From a candidate division FCPU426 bacterium (GTDB taxonomy: Bacteria > Oederibacteriota > JAAXVQ01 > JAUVAV01), in contig JAUXBQ010000116.1 of assembly GCA_030619365.1 (NCBI GenBank), forward strand, positions 1 to 8,067: 8,067 bases of DNA, given 5' to 3'. A model generated the notes under the pieces. That model was not told where the DNA came from. It saw nothing but the letters and a program-made list of their open reading frames with translations, and searched no databases. Position numbers and translations under genes: made by a program. Below are positions 1 through 6,129 of the stretch, piece after piece. Each line of letters starts with the position of its first letter. Within the stretch, counting starts at the first letter, position 1.

Positions 1-19
1 GGGTGTTTGGGATCTTCCG

Positions 20-45
20 CCCCTTCGGAGAAGGGGGTTGAGGGG
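20..45. repeat. REP-like hairpin at the left edge
   Basis: The hairpin CCCCTTC-GGA-GAAGGGG (20-36) has seven perfect pairs and is followed by TTGAGGGG. Read on the minus strand this gives CCCCTCAACCCC, the same framing as the hairpin elements at 6025-6068 and 7802-7862. It overlaps the start of dispersed repeat copy 1 and may be cut by the window edge. Confidence 0.5.
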
Positions 46-80
46 ATTGTATTTATTCGGCGCGCACTAACGATAGGCTG
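27..80 (+). repeat. Dispersed repeat, copy 1 (downstream of the operon)
   Basis: Ungapped match to 5452-5505, 39 of 54 positions by hand count, same orientation. The shared order is GGAGAAGG, then GGATTGTAT, then GGC, then ACTA.CGA, then GGCTG. The two copies sit on either side of the usp-usp-ATPase operon. Confidence 0.65.
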
Positions 81-88
81 AGCCCTCT

Positions 89-159
89 GTAGGGAACGGT
101 TTCCCCGACCTGTATAAATATCGAAGGCGGGATCCCCTTCGGTCTCAACCGTTCCCTAC
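89..159. repeat. 71-bp element with 13-bp inverted ends
   Basis: GTAGGGAACGGTT (89-101) and AACCGTTCCCTAC (147-159) are perfect inverted repeats. The interior contains a second inverted repeat CGAAGG/CCTTCG (122-127 and 136-141) around GGGATCCC. There is no coding capacity and no U tract. It resembles a miniature palindromic element, and may have inserted into dispersed repeat copy 1, because copy 2 lacks an equivalent at this point. It lies about 100 bases past the ATPase stop and could end up in that mRNA's 3' region. Confidence 0.65.
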
Positions 160-258
160 TGTCACCCCGGCCTCGTCATTTCGGCAGGAGGGTTAATCAG
201 AACACCCCTTAATTTCGTTTTTCAGCATTCTCAATATCCTTAACCGCAAAACATATTT
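160..258. other. 3' flank of the P-type ATPase gene
   Basis: No gene and no intrinsic terminator (hairpin plus U tract) is visible directly after the ATPase stop. The only notable part is GTCACCCCGG at 161-170, a fragment related to the REP element at 5524. Transcription may end further left at the 89-159 palindrome or by Rho; that is inference. Confidence 0.45.
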
Positions 259-2970
259 TTATGCCGTTTGCGCTGCTTTCCGCGCCTTAATCCTTCTTCT
301 TATCAATTTATCGATTTCCACCGCAATTACAATAATCGTCGTGCTGAGGCCTATCTCAGCCCACTCGGTCAGCGTCAGCGGAACGGTTCTGAATACCCAC
401 TGCAGCGCCGGGATATACAGAACCCCCAATTGGGCGAAGAAAGCCGCAATGATGGAATAAAACAGGAAAGGATTACTCAGAAGAGACATCTGAAAAATAG
501 ATTTATCCTCGGACCGGCAGTTTAAGGCCTGATAAAACTGGAAAAAAACCATGGTGGTCAGCGCAATGGTCCGCGCCCGCTCCAGGGAAACACCGCCCTC
601 GAGCTTGTTTAAAAATATCGCCACCGTCCCGACGGCCATTATGACGCCCATTAAGATCGTCCTCTGGACTAAAAGGCCGGAAAGAATACCTTCTTTGGGA
701 TCCCGCGGTTTTCTGTCAACCACGCCTTTTTCCCCGGGCTCAAAGGCCAGGGCCAAATCCTGAAAACCATTGGTCACCAGATTAAGCCAGAGAATTTGGG
801 CCGGGATATAGGGAATGGGATACCCCATGAAAATCGTGGTGGAGATCGCAATCAGTTCTCCCAGGCCGCAGGAGATTAGAAAGAGGGTTACTTTTTTTAT
901 ATTGTCATATACTACCCGGCCTTTTTCCACGGCCGAAAATATGCTGGCAAAGTTATCGTCAGCCAGCACCATATCCGAGGCCTCCTTGGCCACGTCGGTC
1001 CCGGTTTTTCCCATGGCGATACCGATATGCGCCGCCTTCAGGGCCGGAGCATCATTGACGCCGTCGCCGGTTACCGCCATGATCTCTCCGTGCCGCAGCA
1101 ACTGCTGGGTTATCCTCAATTTATGCTGGGGAGAAACCCGGGCATAGACGCTTATCTCCTTTACCTTCTGGAAAAGTTCATCATCGCTTAATGTTTCGAT
1201 TTCCTGGCCGCTAAGCACCTGGGGCTCATGGCCGCCGATACCGAGATCTTTAGCAATGGTCACAGCCGTGACCGAATAGTCTCCGGTTATCATGATTACC
1301 TTAATGCCGGCACGCCGGCACTTGCTTACCGCGTCAATCGTTTCCGGCCTGGGGGGATCTATCATGCCCTGTAACCCGGAAAAAACCAGGTCGGTCTCAA
1401 CGTCATGAGCAGAGATCGACTCCATCTCCGGCAACACTTCCTTATAGGCCATGGCCAGCACTCTCAAACCCTCTTTGGCAAAATTGTCAGCCATGTGCAG
1501 GATACTGTCTTGGTTGAATTTCTCGGTATTCCGGGACCGGGTACACCGGGAAAGCAGTTTTTCCGGAGCGCCTTTAATGAAAATAATATTCTTTTCCCCC
1601 TGCCTGTGCAGCGTCGCCATATAGCCGTGCTCGGATTCAAAAGGTATCGAATCGATTTCGGGATAACGGTCTTTCTCCGTTTGCGGATCAAACCCGGCTT
1701 TCAGGGCCGAGGTAATGAGGGCCCCCTCGGTGGGATCTCCACTCACCTTATGATCACCGGCTTCTTCATATACACTAGCCTCATTACAAAGCAGTCCGAT
1801 TCTCAGAACCTGGAGTAGGCTATCCGCCTTTTCACCGGAGAGCGGCCTTTTTTCATGTAATATTTTTCCCTCGGGCGCGTAACCACTGCCGGTAAACTCA
1901 TAGGTGCGCTCGCCAGCATAGAGAAGTCTGACGGTCATCTCATTTTTAGTCAGGGTTCCGGTTTTGTCTGAACCGATAATGGTTGTGCTTCCCAGGGTCT
2001 CGACCGCCGGCAATTTTCGGATAATGGCATTTTGTTTGGCCATTCTCGTCATGCCAATGGCCATGGCTATGGTTACGGCCACGGGAAGTCCCTCGGGAAT
2101 AGCGGATATGGCGGTGGCGACCGCTGTCATAAACATTTCCGACACCTTGGTCCCCAGGATTACACCACCTACGAAGACCAGGGCGGAGAAGCCTAATACG
2201 ATGTAAACGATTATATGGGCGAATTTTTCCAGTTTTTCCTGCAACGGGGTTTTGCCGGCCGAGACTTCCTGGACTTCTTTGGCAATTTGACCTAAGACTG
2301 AATTTACCCCGGTCTCAACCACCACCCCCTGCGCCCTTCCCTTCACAACGATGGTTCCCATAAAGGCCATATTTTTCTGATCCCCGGAGACCAAATTATC
2401 CTCTTTGATGGCAGAGGTGATTTTTTCACTGGCGATTGATTCGCCGGTAAGCATGGCTTCGTCAATCATTATTTCTTTGGTCTTGAAAAGCCTGAGGTCA
2501 GCCGGTACTTTGGCGCCGGCCGCCAGTAAAACAATATCGCCCGGGATAAGTTCTTCACTGTTGATTTCCATATCTCTGCCTTCCCGGCGAACACGGGCTT
2601 TGGGCACTACCATATTTTTAAGGGCCCGGACGCTTTCTTCGGCCCGGTATTCCTGGATATAACCAATAATGGCATTGAGAAACACAACCGCCATGATCAC
2701 ACTCGTATCCACGTATTCCTTAAGAAAAGCGGTTACCACGGCAGCTACTAACAGGACATAGATCAGGGGATTGTTAAACTGATGAAGCATGATTTTAAAT
2801 TTGCTTATCTTTTTTTCTTCGGCGAGTTTATTAGGACCATACTCCTTAAGCCTGGCGGCCACCTCGGCGGCGGTCAATCCTTCCTCAGAAGTTTTCAGCT
2901 TGGAAAATACATCCGAGACATCCCGCTGATACCAATTAGTGGCTTTTATGGCGCTTTTATCCGAATTCAC
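259..2970 (-). CDS. P2-type cation-transporting ATPase (HAD-IC family)
   Basis: This is a full-length 903-residue P-type ATPase that pumps a cation across the inner membrane using ATP. Motifs in order: N-terminal cation-ATPase domain (about 12-75), actuator TGES at 175-178, PEGLP in M4 (292-296), phosphorylation motif SDKTGTLT (334-341, phosphorylated Asp335), KGAPE in the nucleotide domain (466-470), DPPRPE (538-543), MITGD (560-564), and the hinge TGDGVNDAP (634-642). About ten membrane segments fit the sequence: M1-M2 near 69-106, M3-M4 near 252-306, M5-M10 from 690 to 886. The overall layout resembles SERCA/PMR1 calcium pumps, but several ion-site residues differ, so the ion (Ca2+, Na+, K+ or other) is unresolved. 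It starts with GTG, supported by AGGAGG four bases upstream. It is the last gene of a probable operon with two Usp genes, 60 bases after the previous stop. Family call is sure; substrate is not. Confidence 0.97.
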   Translation of the reverse strand: MNSDKSAIKATNWYQRDVSDVFSKLKTSEEGLTAAEVAARLKEYGPNKLAEEKKISKFKIMLHQFNNPLIYVLLVAAVVTAFLKEYVDTSVIMAVVFLNAIIGYIQEYRAEESVRALKNMVVPKARVRREGRDMEINSEELIPGDIVLLAAGAKVPADLRLFKTKEIMIDEAMLTGESIASEKITSAIKEDNLVSGDQKNMAFMGTIVVKGRAQGVVVETGVNSVLGQIAKEVQEVSAGKTPLQEKLEKFAHIIVYIVLGFSALVFVGGVILGTKVSEMFMTAVATAISAIPEGLPVAVTIAMAIGMTRMAKQNAIIRKLPAVETLGSTTIIGSDKTGTLTKNEMTVRLLYAGERTYEFTGSGYAPEGKILHEKRPLSGEKADSLLQVLRIGLLCNEASVYEEAGDHKVSGDPTEGALITSALKAGFDPQTEKDRYPEIDSIPFESEHGYMATLHRQGEKNIIFIKGAPEKLLSRCTRSRNTEKFNQDSILHMADNFAKEGLRVLAMAYKEVLPEMESISAHDVETDLVFSGLQGMIDPPRPETIDAVSKCRRAGIKVIMITGDYSVTAVTIAKDLGIGGHEPQVLSGQEIETLSDDELFQKVKEISVYARVSPQHKLRITQQLLRHGEIMAVTGDGVNDAPALKAAHIGIAMGKTGTDVAKEASDMVLADDNFASIFSAVEKGRVVYDNIKKVTLFLISCGLGELIAISTTIFMGYPIPYIPAQILWLNLVTNGFQDLALAFEPGEKGVVDRKPRDPKEGILSGLLVQRTILMGVIMAVGTVAIFLNKLEGGVSLERARTIALTTMVFFQFYQALNCRSEDKSIFQMSLLSNPFLFYSIIAAFFAQLGVLYIPALQWVFRTVPLTLTEWAEIGLSTTIIVIAVEIDKLIRRRIKARKAAQTA

Positions 2971-2974
2971 GATT

Positions 2975-2980
2975 CCTCCT
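2975..2980 (-). promoter_or_regulatory. Ribosome binding site of the P-type ATPase gene
   Basis: Read on the minus strand, AGGAGG is followed by AATC and then GTG. This perfect Shine-Dalgarno fixes the GTG at 2968-2970 as the start and suggests efficient independent initiation within the operon. Confidence 0.85.
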
Positions 2981-2997
2981 CAGGAGAACTCTATCCG

Positions 2998-3017
2998 CCC
3001 CACGGCCAGCCGCGGGG
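2998..3017 (-). other. Intergenic hairpin between usp and ATPase genes
   Basis: The 60-base gap holds a GC-rich inverted repeat, CCCCGCGGC-TG-GCCGTGGGG on the minus strand, with nine base pairs including one G-U. No U tract follows, so I do not read it as an intrinsic terminator. It could stabilise or process the polycistronic mRNA upstream of the ATPase ribosome site; that role is inference. Confidence 0.5.
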
Positions 3018-3030
3018 TATAGGATTATTT

Positions 3031-3975
3031 TTATTTATTAAGTTTTACCGGCGAAACAAAGTCGTTCGGTTTGACAATGAGCAAGGAGCAATTCACAAGA
3101 TCCAACACTTTTTCAGCCGTATTGCCGAGCAGGAGCCAGGGAATACCGACGCGGCACACGGTGCCCATAACAATCAGGTCCACCTTTTCCTGTTTGGCCA
3201 TTTTGGGAATCTGGATACCTGGATCGCCGGCCAATAATTTTAGTTGGCAATGACCCCGCCTTAAGGATATTTTATTCACAAACTCATCCAGCAGCTTTTT
3301 ATGTAATTTTTTAGCATCCCGCAGAATGTTCCTAACTTGTTTGGGAGGAATATCAGTGTATCCAAACCCCAGCAACAGTTCAGGGTATTTGGACCAGCAA
3401 TGCGCAACATAGAGTTCACTCTTTTCCATCTCAGCCAGGGATGAGGCCAGTTCGATAATCTTGCAGTTAAGCGCGGTTTTCCCCGCATTATCGGGATCCG
3501 GATCCACGGCTGCTACGATCCGCCGGAAGGATATGGTCTGTGTGGACTTAATCGCCCAAACCGGACAGGGGCACTTCCGTATCAGGCGATGCGCCGTGGT
3601 ACCGAAAACCATTTCCTTAATCCGCTTCCGGGGCCCTACCGCCGTAATGACCAAATCATGCTTATCACGCAGCACTTTGCGGATGATTTCCACAAAGGGA
3701 ATACCCGTTAATATTTTAAACTGAACGCGTATTCCTTTTTTACGCCAAGGTTTAATTATTTGTTCCAAATGATTATGGCTTCCGGTCAAGGTCTTAGCAT
3801 ACAGCTCTTTGATGGTCGAGGCCTTTTCCGACGTATATTTCCGTGGCAAAGCCTGGATAACCTCTACTATGGTTAATTTAGCCCGGTTCTCCCTGGCCAA
3901 ACGAGCAGCCCGGGCCAAGGCCGCAGTACCGTCCGTTTTACTGTAATAACAAAGTATATTCTTAAACCGTTTCAT
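3031..3975 (-). CDS. UspE-like tandem universal stress protein
   Basis: A cytoplasmic protein of 314 residues with two Usp domains, about 1-143 and 150-302. Length and tandem layout match E. coli UspE (about 316 residues, from memory). The C-terminal block GTVCRVGI...LGNTAEKV followed by C..LLIVKP closely resembles the UspE block GTVGRTGI...LGNTAEQV. The usual ATP-binding pattern G-2x-G-9x-G-S/T is degraded in both halves. In domain 1 the first two glycine positions are Ala112 and Pro115, with GT retained at 125-126. In domain 2 the second glycine is Cys274 and S/T is Asn285. It may therefore not bind ATP in the standard way. The ATG is supported by AAGGAG upstream. It sits 96 bases after the other Usp gene and 60 before the ATPase gene, same strand. 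A role in stress survival is family knowledge; the partner is unknown. Confidence 0.92.
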   Translation of the reverse strand: MKRFKNILCYYSKTDGTAALARAARLARENRAKLTIVEVIQALPRKYTSEKASTIKELYAKTLTGSHNHLEQIIKPWRKKGIRVQFKILTGIPFVEIIRKVLRDKHDLVITAVGPRKRIKEMVFGTTAHRLIRKCPCPVWAIKSTQTISFRRIVAAVDPDPDNAGKTALNCKIIELASSLAEMEKSELYVAHCWSKYPELLLGFGYTDIPPKQVRNILRDAKKLHKKLLDEFVNKISLRRGHCQLKLLAGDPGIQIPKMAKQEKVDLIVMGTVCRVGIPWLLLGNTAEKVLDLVNCSLLIVKPNDFVSPVKLNK

Positions 3976-3984
3976 CGCTTATAG

Positions 3985-3990
3985 CTCCTT
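3985..3990 (-). promoter_or_regulatory. Ribosome binding site of the UspE-like gene
   Basis: The minus strand reads AAAGGAGCTATAAGCGATG. The AAGGAG core lies about nine bases before the ATG at 3973-3975, which supports this start. Confidence 0.75.
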
Positions 3991-4071
3991 TCTTTCCGAC
4001 CCACGGAGCCCCCCTTCACGCCATATCCAGGCTGAAAGGAAGACCCAGGTTTTTCTTATCTAGTGCAACCA

Positions 4072-5199
4072 TTAAGTACGCTTCTTGCTGTCAGGGAGAT
4101 ATTGCCGCTTTATATCAAACTCAACTTTGATCCGCCACAAGCGCTCGCGGATGGTTTCAGCTTGCTCCCGGTACCCCCGGGCTTTACCTTCGTGTCCTAA
4201 ATGGCCATGCGCTTCCGCCATTCCTTCCCAGGCCGGAGCAAACATCCTATCCTCGGAAAGAATACCCTCAAATTTACGAATAGCTTCCCGGGCAAAACCA
4301 TTTTTCAGCAGTTCCTGGCCTTGCCGGAAATCCCCCTCAATGCTTTCTATCTCATCCTCCAGGTTAAGCCGTATGGCATGCTCGGATTTAAAAGTGATGA
4401 CAGAACAGGGCATCTCCCGAACCACTTTTCCCGCCACTTGGCCTAATGATATTTTAGCCAAACCGGTTTGTCCCACCGAGCCCATAACCACCAGGTCGGC
4501 GGACTTCTCCTTTATCAACTCCAGGATATTTAAATGCGCCGCTCCTTGCCGGATTTCCTTGGTATAAATGACATTATAGAAGTCATGCTCCTTTAAAAAA
4601 TCTTCGAAATCTTTTCGTTGCGCCTGGCGGAAGGCCGCCTCTGACTTGGCCGGCTTGCTTATTACATTTAAGATGCTCAATTCCGCCCCGAGTATGCGTG
4701 CCAGATGGATGGCATTTTGCAAGGCCCGGCCCGCAGGATCGGAAAAATCCACCGGGCAAACAATTTTCTTGATCAAAGGCGGGCAGCCTCGTTTGACGAT
4801 CCAGACCGGCTTGCTGGATCTACGAATAACCCGCTCGGCGGTAATGCCTAAAACAAAGGAATCTCTCTCGTTTTTTTCTCTGGAACCCAGCATAATGACA
4901 TTCACGTCATGTTCTTCCGCCAACCGGATGATTTGTTCAAAGGATGCAGGACCAGTAGCTATAATAGCAGTGGAACGAATTCCCACCTGCTCTAAGTCCT
5001 TTTTTAATTCATTTATGCGTTGCAGCGCCTGTTTGCGCAGCTGGTCTAAAGGCAAGGATAAATGTCTGGCCGTAGAAATAACATGCAACAGAAATAATTC
5101 CGAACGAAAAACTTGAGCCATATGAACGGCCATGCGCAGAGCATCAGTGGAGGCCTGACTGCCATCCGTGGCTAACATGATTTTTCCCAATAATTTCAT
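4072..5199 (-). CDS. Universal stress protein, two Usp domains plus TPR-like tail
   Basis: A 375-residue soluble protein. Usp domain 1 spans about 4-136 (starts KIMLATDGS, ends PVWIVK) and Usp domain 2 about 143-271 (starts KKIVCPVDFS, ends CSVITFK). Domain 2 keeps most of the nucleotide motif: Gly240, Gly243, nine residues, Gly253, but with Gln254 in place of S/T. Domain 1 has Gly105 and Gly118 but Glu108 in place of the middle glycine. The last 100 residues are not Usp. Residues about 285-350 form helical pairs with TPR-like spacing (G..LLKNGFAREAIRKFE, then PAWEGMAEAHGHLG, then A..YREQAE), probably a protein-interaction tail. The end is basic (KKRT). It is the first gene of the probable operon, behind a sigma70-like promoter, with a modest ribosome site (AGGCGG) before the ATG. 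Usp identity is firm; the TPR reading is moderate; the partner is unknown. Confidence 0.92.
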   Translation of the reverse strand: MKLLGKIMLATDGSQASTDALRMAVHMAQVFRSELFLLHVISTARHLSLPLDQLRKQALQRINELKKDLEQVGIRSTAIIATGPASFEQIIRLAEEHDVNVIMLGSREKNERDSFVLGITAERVIRRSSKPVWIVKRGCPPLIKKIVCPVDFSDPAGRALQNAIHLARILGAELSILNVISKPAKSEAAFRQAQRKDFEDFLKEHDFYNVIYTKEIRQGAAHLNILELIKEKSADLVVMGSVGQTGLAKISLGQVAGKVVREMPCSVITFKSEHAIRLNLEDEIESIEGDFRQGQELLKNGFAREAIRKFEGILSEDRMFAPAWEGMAEAHGHLGHEGKARGYREQAETIRERLWRIKVEFDIKRQYLPDSKKRT

Positions 5200-5240
5200 A
5201 GCGCCCGCCTAAGCCCCATACTTAAACATTTTCCGAGGAC

Positions 5241-5270
5241 AGTATAACAATGCCTTGAGCAGTACGTCAA
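5241..5270 (-). promoter_or_regulatory. Sigma70-like promoter of the usp-usp-ATPase operon
   Basis: On the minus strand, TTGACG (5265-5270) and TATACT (5241-5246) are separated by 18 bases. Each matches the sigma70 consensus at five of six positions. Transcription would start near 5234, leaving a leader of about 35 bases before the first Usp ATG. An imperfect inverted repeat, CGGGGG (5275-5280) with CCCCCG (5316-5321), lies just upstream of the -35 box and could be a regulator site. No other convincing promoter was seen in the gaps between the three genes. Confidence 0.6.
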
Positions 5271-5451
5271 TGATCGGGGGCGTTCATGCTTTTATAATCC
5301 AAGAAAACCGGTCGTCCCCCGCTCCTTCTCTTCTGAATTTTCTCTATCACAATTATCATAATCCCGCTCTTTTCCAGATGCAAGCGAATAGCCACGTTTT
5401 TAGCGGATAGGTTTAATGGCTATTTTCAACGGCTTATTAGGGTTAGCCTTG

Positions 5452-5505
5452 GGAGAAGGAGGCCGGGTGGATTGTATATATCTGGCAGTTACTATCGAAC
5501 GGCTG
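5452..5505 (+). repeat. Dispersed repeat, copy 2 (upstream of the operon)
   Basis: This stretch aligns without gaps to 27-80, with 39 of 54 positions identical by hand count. Shared blocks include GGAGAAGG, GGATTGTAT, ACTA.CGA and GGCTG. Both copies are in the same orientation and bracket the three-gene operon. The level of divergence suggests an old family of intergenic repeats rather than a recent duplication. Confidence 0.65.
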
Positions 5506-5523
5506 TTTCCCTATACCCGGCTT

Positions 5524-5554
5524 CGTCACCCCGGCGAACGCCGGGGTCCAGGAA
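5524..5554. repeat. REP-type palindromic element
   Basis: A CGTCA-like flank, the hairpin CCCCGGCG-AA-CGCCGGGG (5529-5546), then TCCAGGAA. This arrangement matches the widespread bacterial REP pattern with CGTCA on one side and TCCAGG on the other. A partial relative, GTCACCCCGG, occurs at 161-170. Confidence 0.7.
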
Positions 5555-5622
5555 CATATAGGCAAGATATTTTCTTAATAAACCGATCTCCGTCTCCCAG
5601 CCCCTATTTACAAACATCTTTA

Positions 5623-5922
5623 TCAAGCCGCTTTTTTTAGAGGATGTATGGTGTTTATTTTTTTCATTTTTTTACTCCGCTTTTCTTCTCTCAGGTCATA
5701 CTCCATTTGCAATCCCAACCAAAATTCAGTGGTAGTTCCGAAATATTTCGATAAACGCAAAGCTGTATCCGCGGTTATGCGTCTTTTTCCTTTAATAATT
5801 TCAGATACGCGCGTAGCGGATATTTTGGTGTCCTTGGCCAATTTATAAGCGGATATATTAAATCCTTTTATAAATTCTTCTTCCGATATTTCGCCTGGAT
5901 GTATGTTTGGCATTCTATTCAT
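5623..5922 (-). CDS. higA: HigA-family antitoxin, XRE-type helix-turn-helix
   Basis: A 99-residue DNA-binding protein of the HigA/VapI antitoxin family. The N terminus has the family signature IHPGEISEEEFIKGFNIS (7-24). The helix-turn-helix lies about 23-62 (SAYKLAKDTKIS..RVSEIIKGKRRIT..TALRLSKYF), followed by the typical TTEFWLGLQMEYDL. In a normal operon HigA neutralises the HigB mRNA-cutting toxin and represses the shared promoter. The start is the ATG at 5920-5922, supported by AAGGAG six bases upstream; a second Met at codon 4 is less likely. The toxin gene immediately upstream is broken, so this is an orphan antitoxin. Its frame continues without a stop into the remnant higB tail. The lysine-rich end (KRSKKMKK..KKAA) looks complete. 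Family call is confident; current function and expression are uncertain. Confidence 0.93.
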   Translation of the reverse strand: MNRMPNIHPGEISEEEFIKGFNISAYKLAKDTKISATRVSEIIKGKRRITADTALRLSKYFGTTTEFWLGLQMEYDLREEKRSKKMKKINTIHPLKKAA

Positions 5923-5928
5923 TTGTGA

Positions 5929-5934
5929 CTCCTT
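5929..5934 (-). promoter_or_regulatory. Ribosome binding site of higA
   Basis: The minus strand reads GAAAAGGAGTCACAAATG. The AAGGAG core is six bases before the ATG and decides the start at 5922 over the Met three codons later. Confidence 0.8.
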
Positions 5935-5940
5935 TTCTCG

Positions 5941-6129
5941 GTGATAATCAACTATTTCAACATCAAAAACATTTGAATTTTTCCAATAATCATCCCCGCA
6001 CTTAAGTGCGGGGTATTCAGGTATCCCTCACCCTGAGTCCCTCTCCCTGATAGGGAGAGGGGGCGAGGTAACCCCGCGCTGAAGCGCGGGGATTCCTTCG
6101 TATATTGAAAGCATATTCTAAACTGATTA
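5941..6129 (-). pseudogene. higB: higB toxin remnant, 5' truncated and interrupted
   Basis: Two short minus-strand pieces look like the end of a HigB/RelE-type toxin, which typically ends with a block like INDQWRICF..W..G.AYDVEIVDYH. Piece one (6102-6129) reads NNQFRICFQY. Piece two (5941-5985) reads WKNSNVFDVEIVDYH and stops 18 bases before higA, the expected higB-higA spacing. They lie in different frames and are separated by a block of roughly 119 bases carrying three hairpins (5994-6091). Everything upstream of NNQ is missing: the stop codon of the neighbouring ATPase gene (6130-6132) directly abuts. Roughly two thirds of a HigB of about 92 residues is lost, including the N-terminal catalytic fold, so no active toxin is expected. 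The match was made by eye from memory of the family. Confidence 0.8.
5994..6091. mobile_element. Palindromic element inserted in higB (REP/BIME or IS200-derived)
   Basis: Two similar hairpins bound the block: CCCCGCACTTAAGTGCGGGG (5994-6013, perfect palindrome) and CCCCGCGCT-GA-AGCGCGGGG (6072-6091). Each is followed by (T)ATTC on the plus strand, so they are directly repeated units. Between them a third hairpin, CCCTCTCCCT-GAT-AGGGAGAGGG (6039-6061), lies inside a CCCTC...GCGAGG outer arm. There is no coding capacity. Terminal hairpins of this kind occur in BIMEs and in non-autonomous IS200/IS605-derived elements; which applies here is inference. The true ends are probably slightly outside, within 5986-6104, since that is the stretch that separates the higB pieces. 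Confidence 0.65.

Larger units (their letters stand above)
5271..5622. other. Non-coding interval with repeats
   Basis: No supported gene lies here. From low to high coordinates it holds the CGGGGG/CCCCCG inverted repeat (5275-5321), an 8-bp inverted repeat AATAGCCA/TGGCTATT (5387-5394 and 5417-5424), a copy of the dispersed repeat (5452-5505) and a REP palindrome (5524-5554). A plus-strand reading frame across 5416-5640 translates the repeats and looks spurious. No clear terminator for higA was found. Confidence 0.6.

Noticed and set aside
268..2662. Plus-strand open frames opposite the P-type ATPase
   Set aside because: They are antisense shadows of a strongly conserved gene with no ribosome sites or recognisable products.
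2998..3017. Intrinsic terminator between the Usp gene and the ATPase gene
   Set aside because: The hairpin is good but no U tract follows on the minus strand, and a strong ribosome site for the next gene lies just downstream.
5267..5419. Minus-strand stop-to-stop frame of 50 sense codons (includes NVAIRLHLEKSGIMIIVIEK)
   Set aside because: The peptide looks vaguely protein-like, but there is no ribosome site before its GTG or ATG codons. Its stop lies in the -35 box of the operon promoter, and a frame this long is not unlikely by chance. A decayed gene end cannot be excluded.
5416..5640. Plus-strand open frame of 74 codons
   Set aside because: It translates the dispersed repeat and the REP palindrome (the RHPGERRGPG type peptide is a typical REP translation), and has no ribosome site. 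It also overlaps the end of higA.
5994..6091. CRISPR array
   Set aside because: The repeats are self-complementary hairpins of only two related copies, with no regular spacers and no cas genes.
5623..6129. Functional HigBA toxin-antitoxin module
   Set aside because: Only about 25 HigB residues are left, in two frames with a hairpin block between them, so no toxin can be made.
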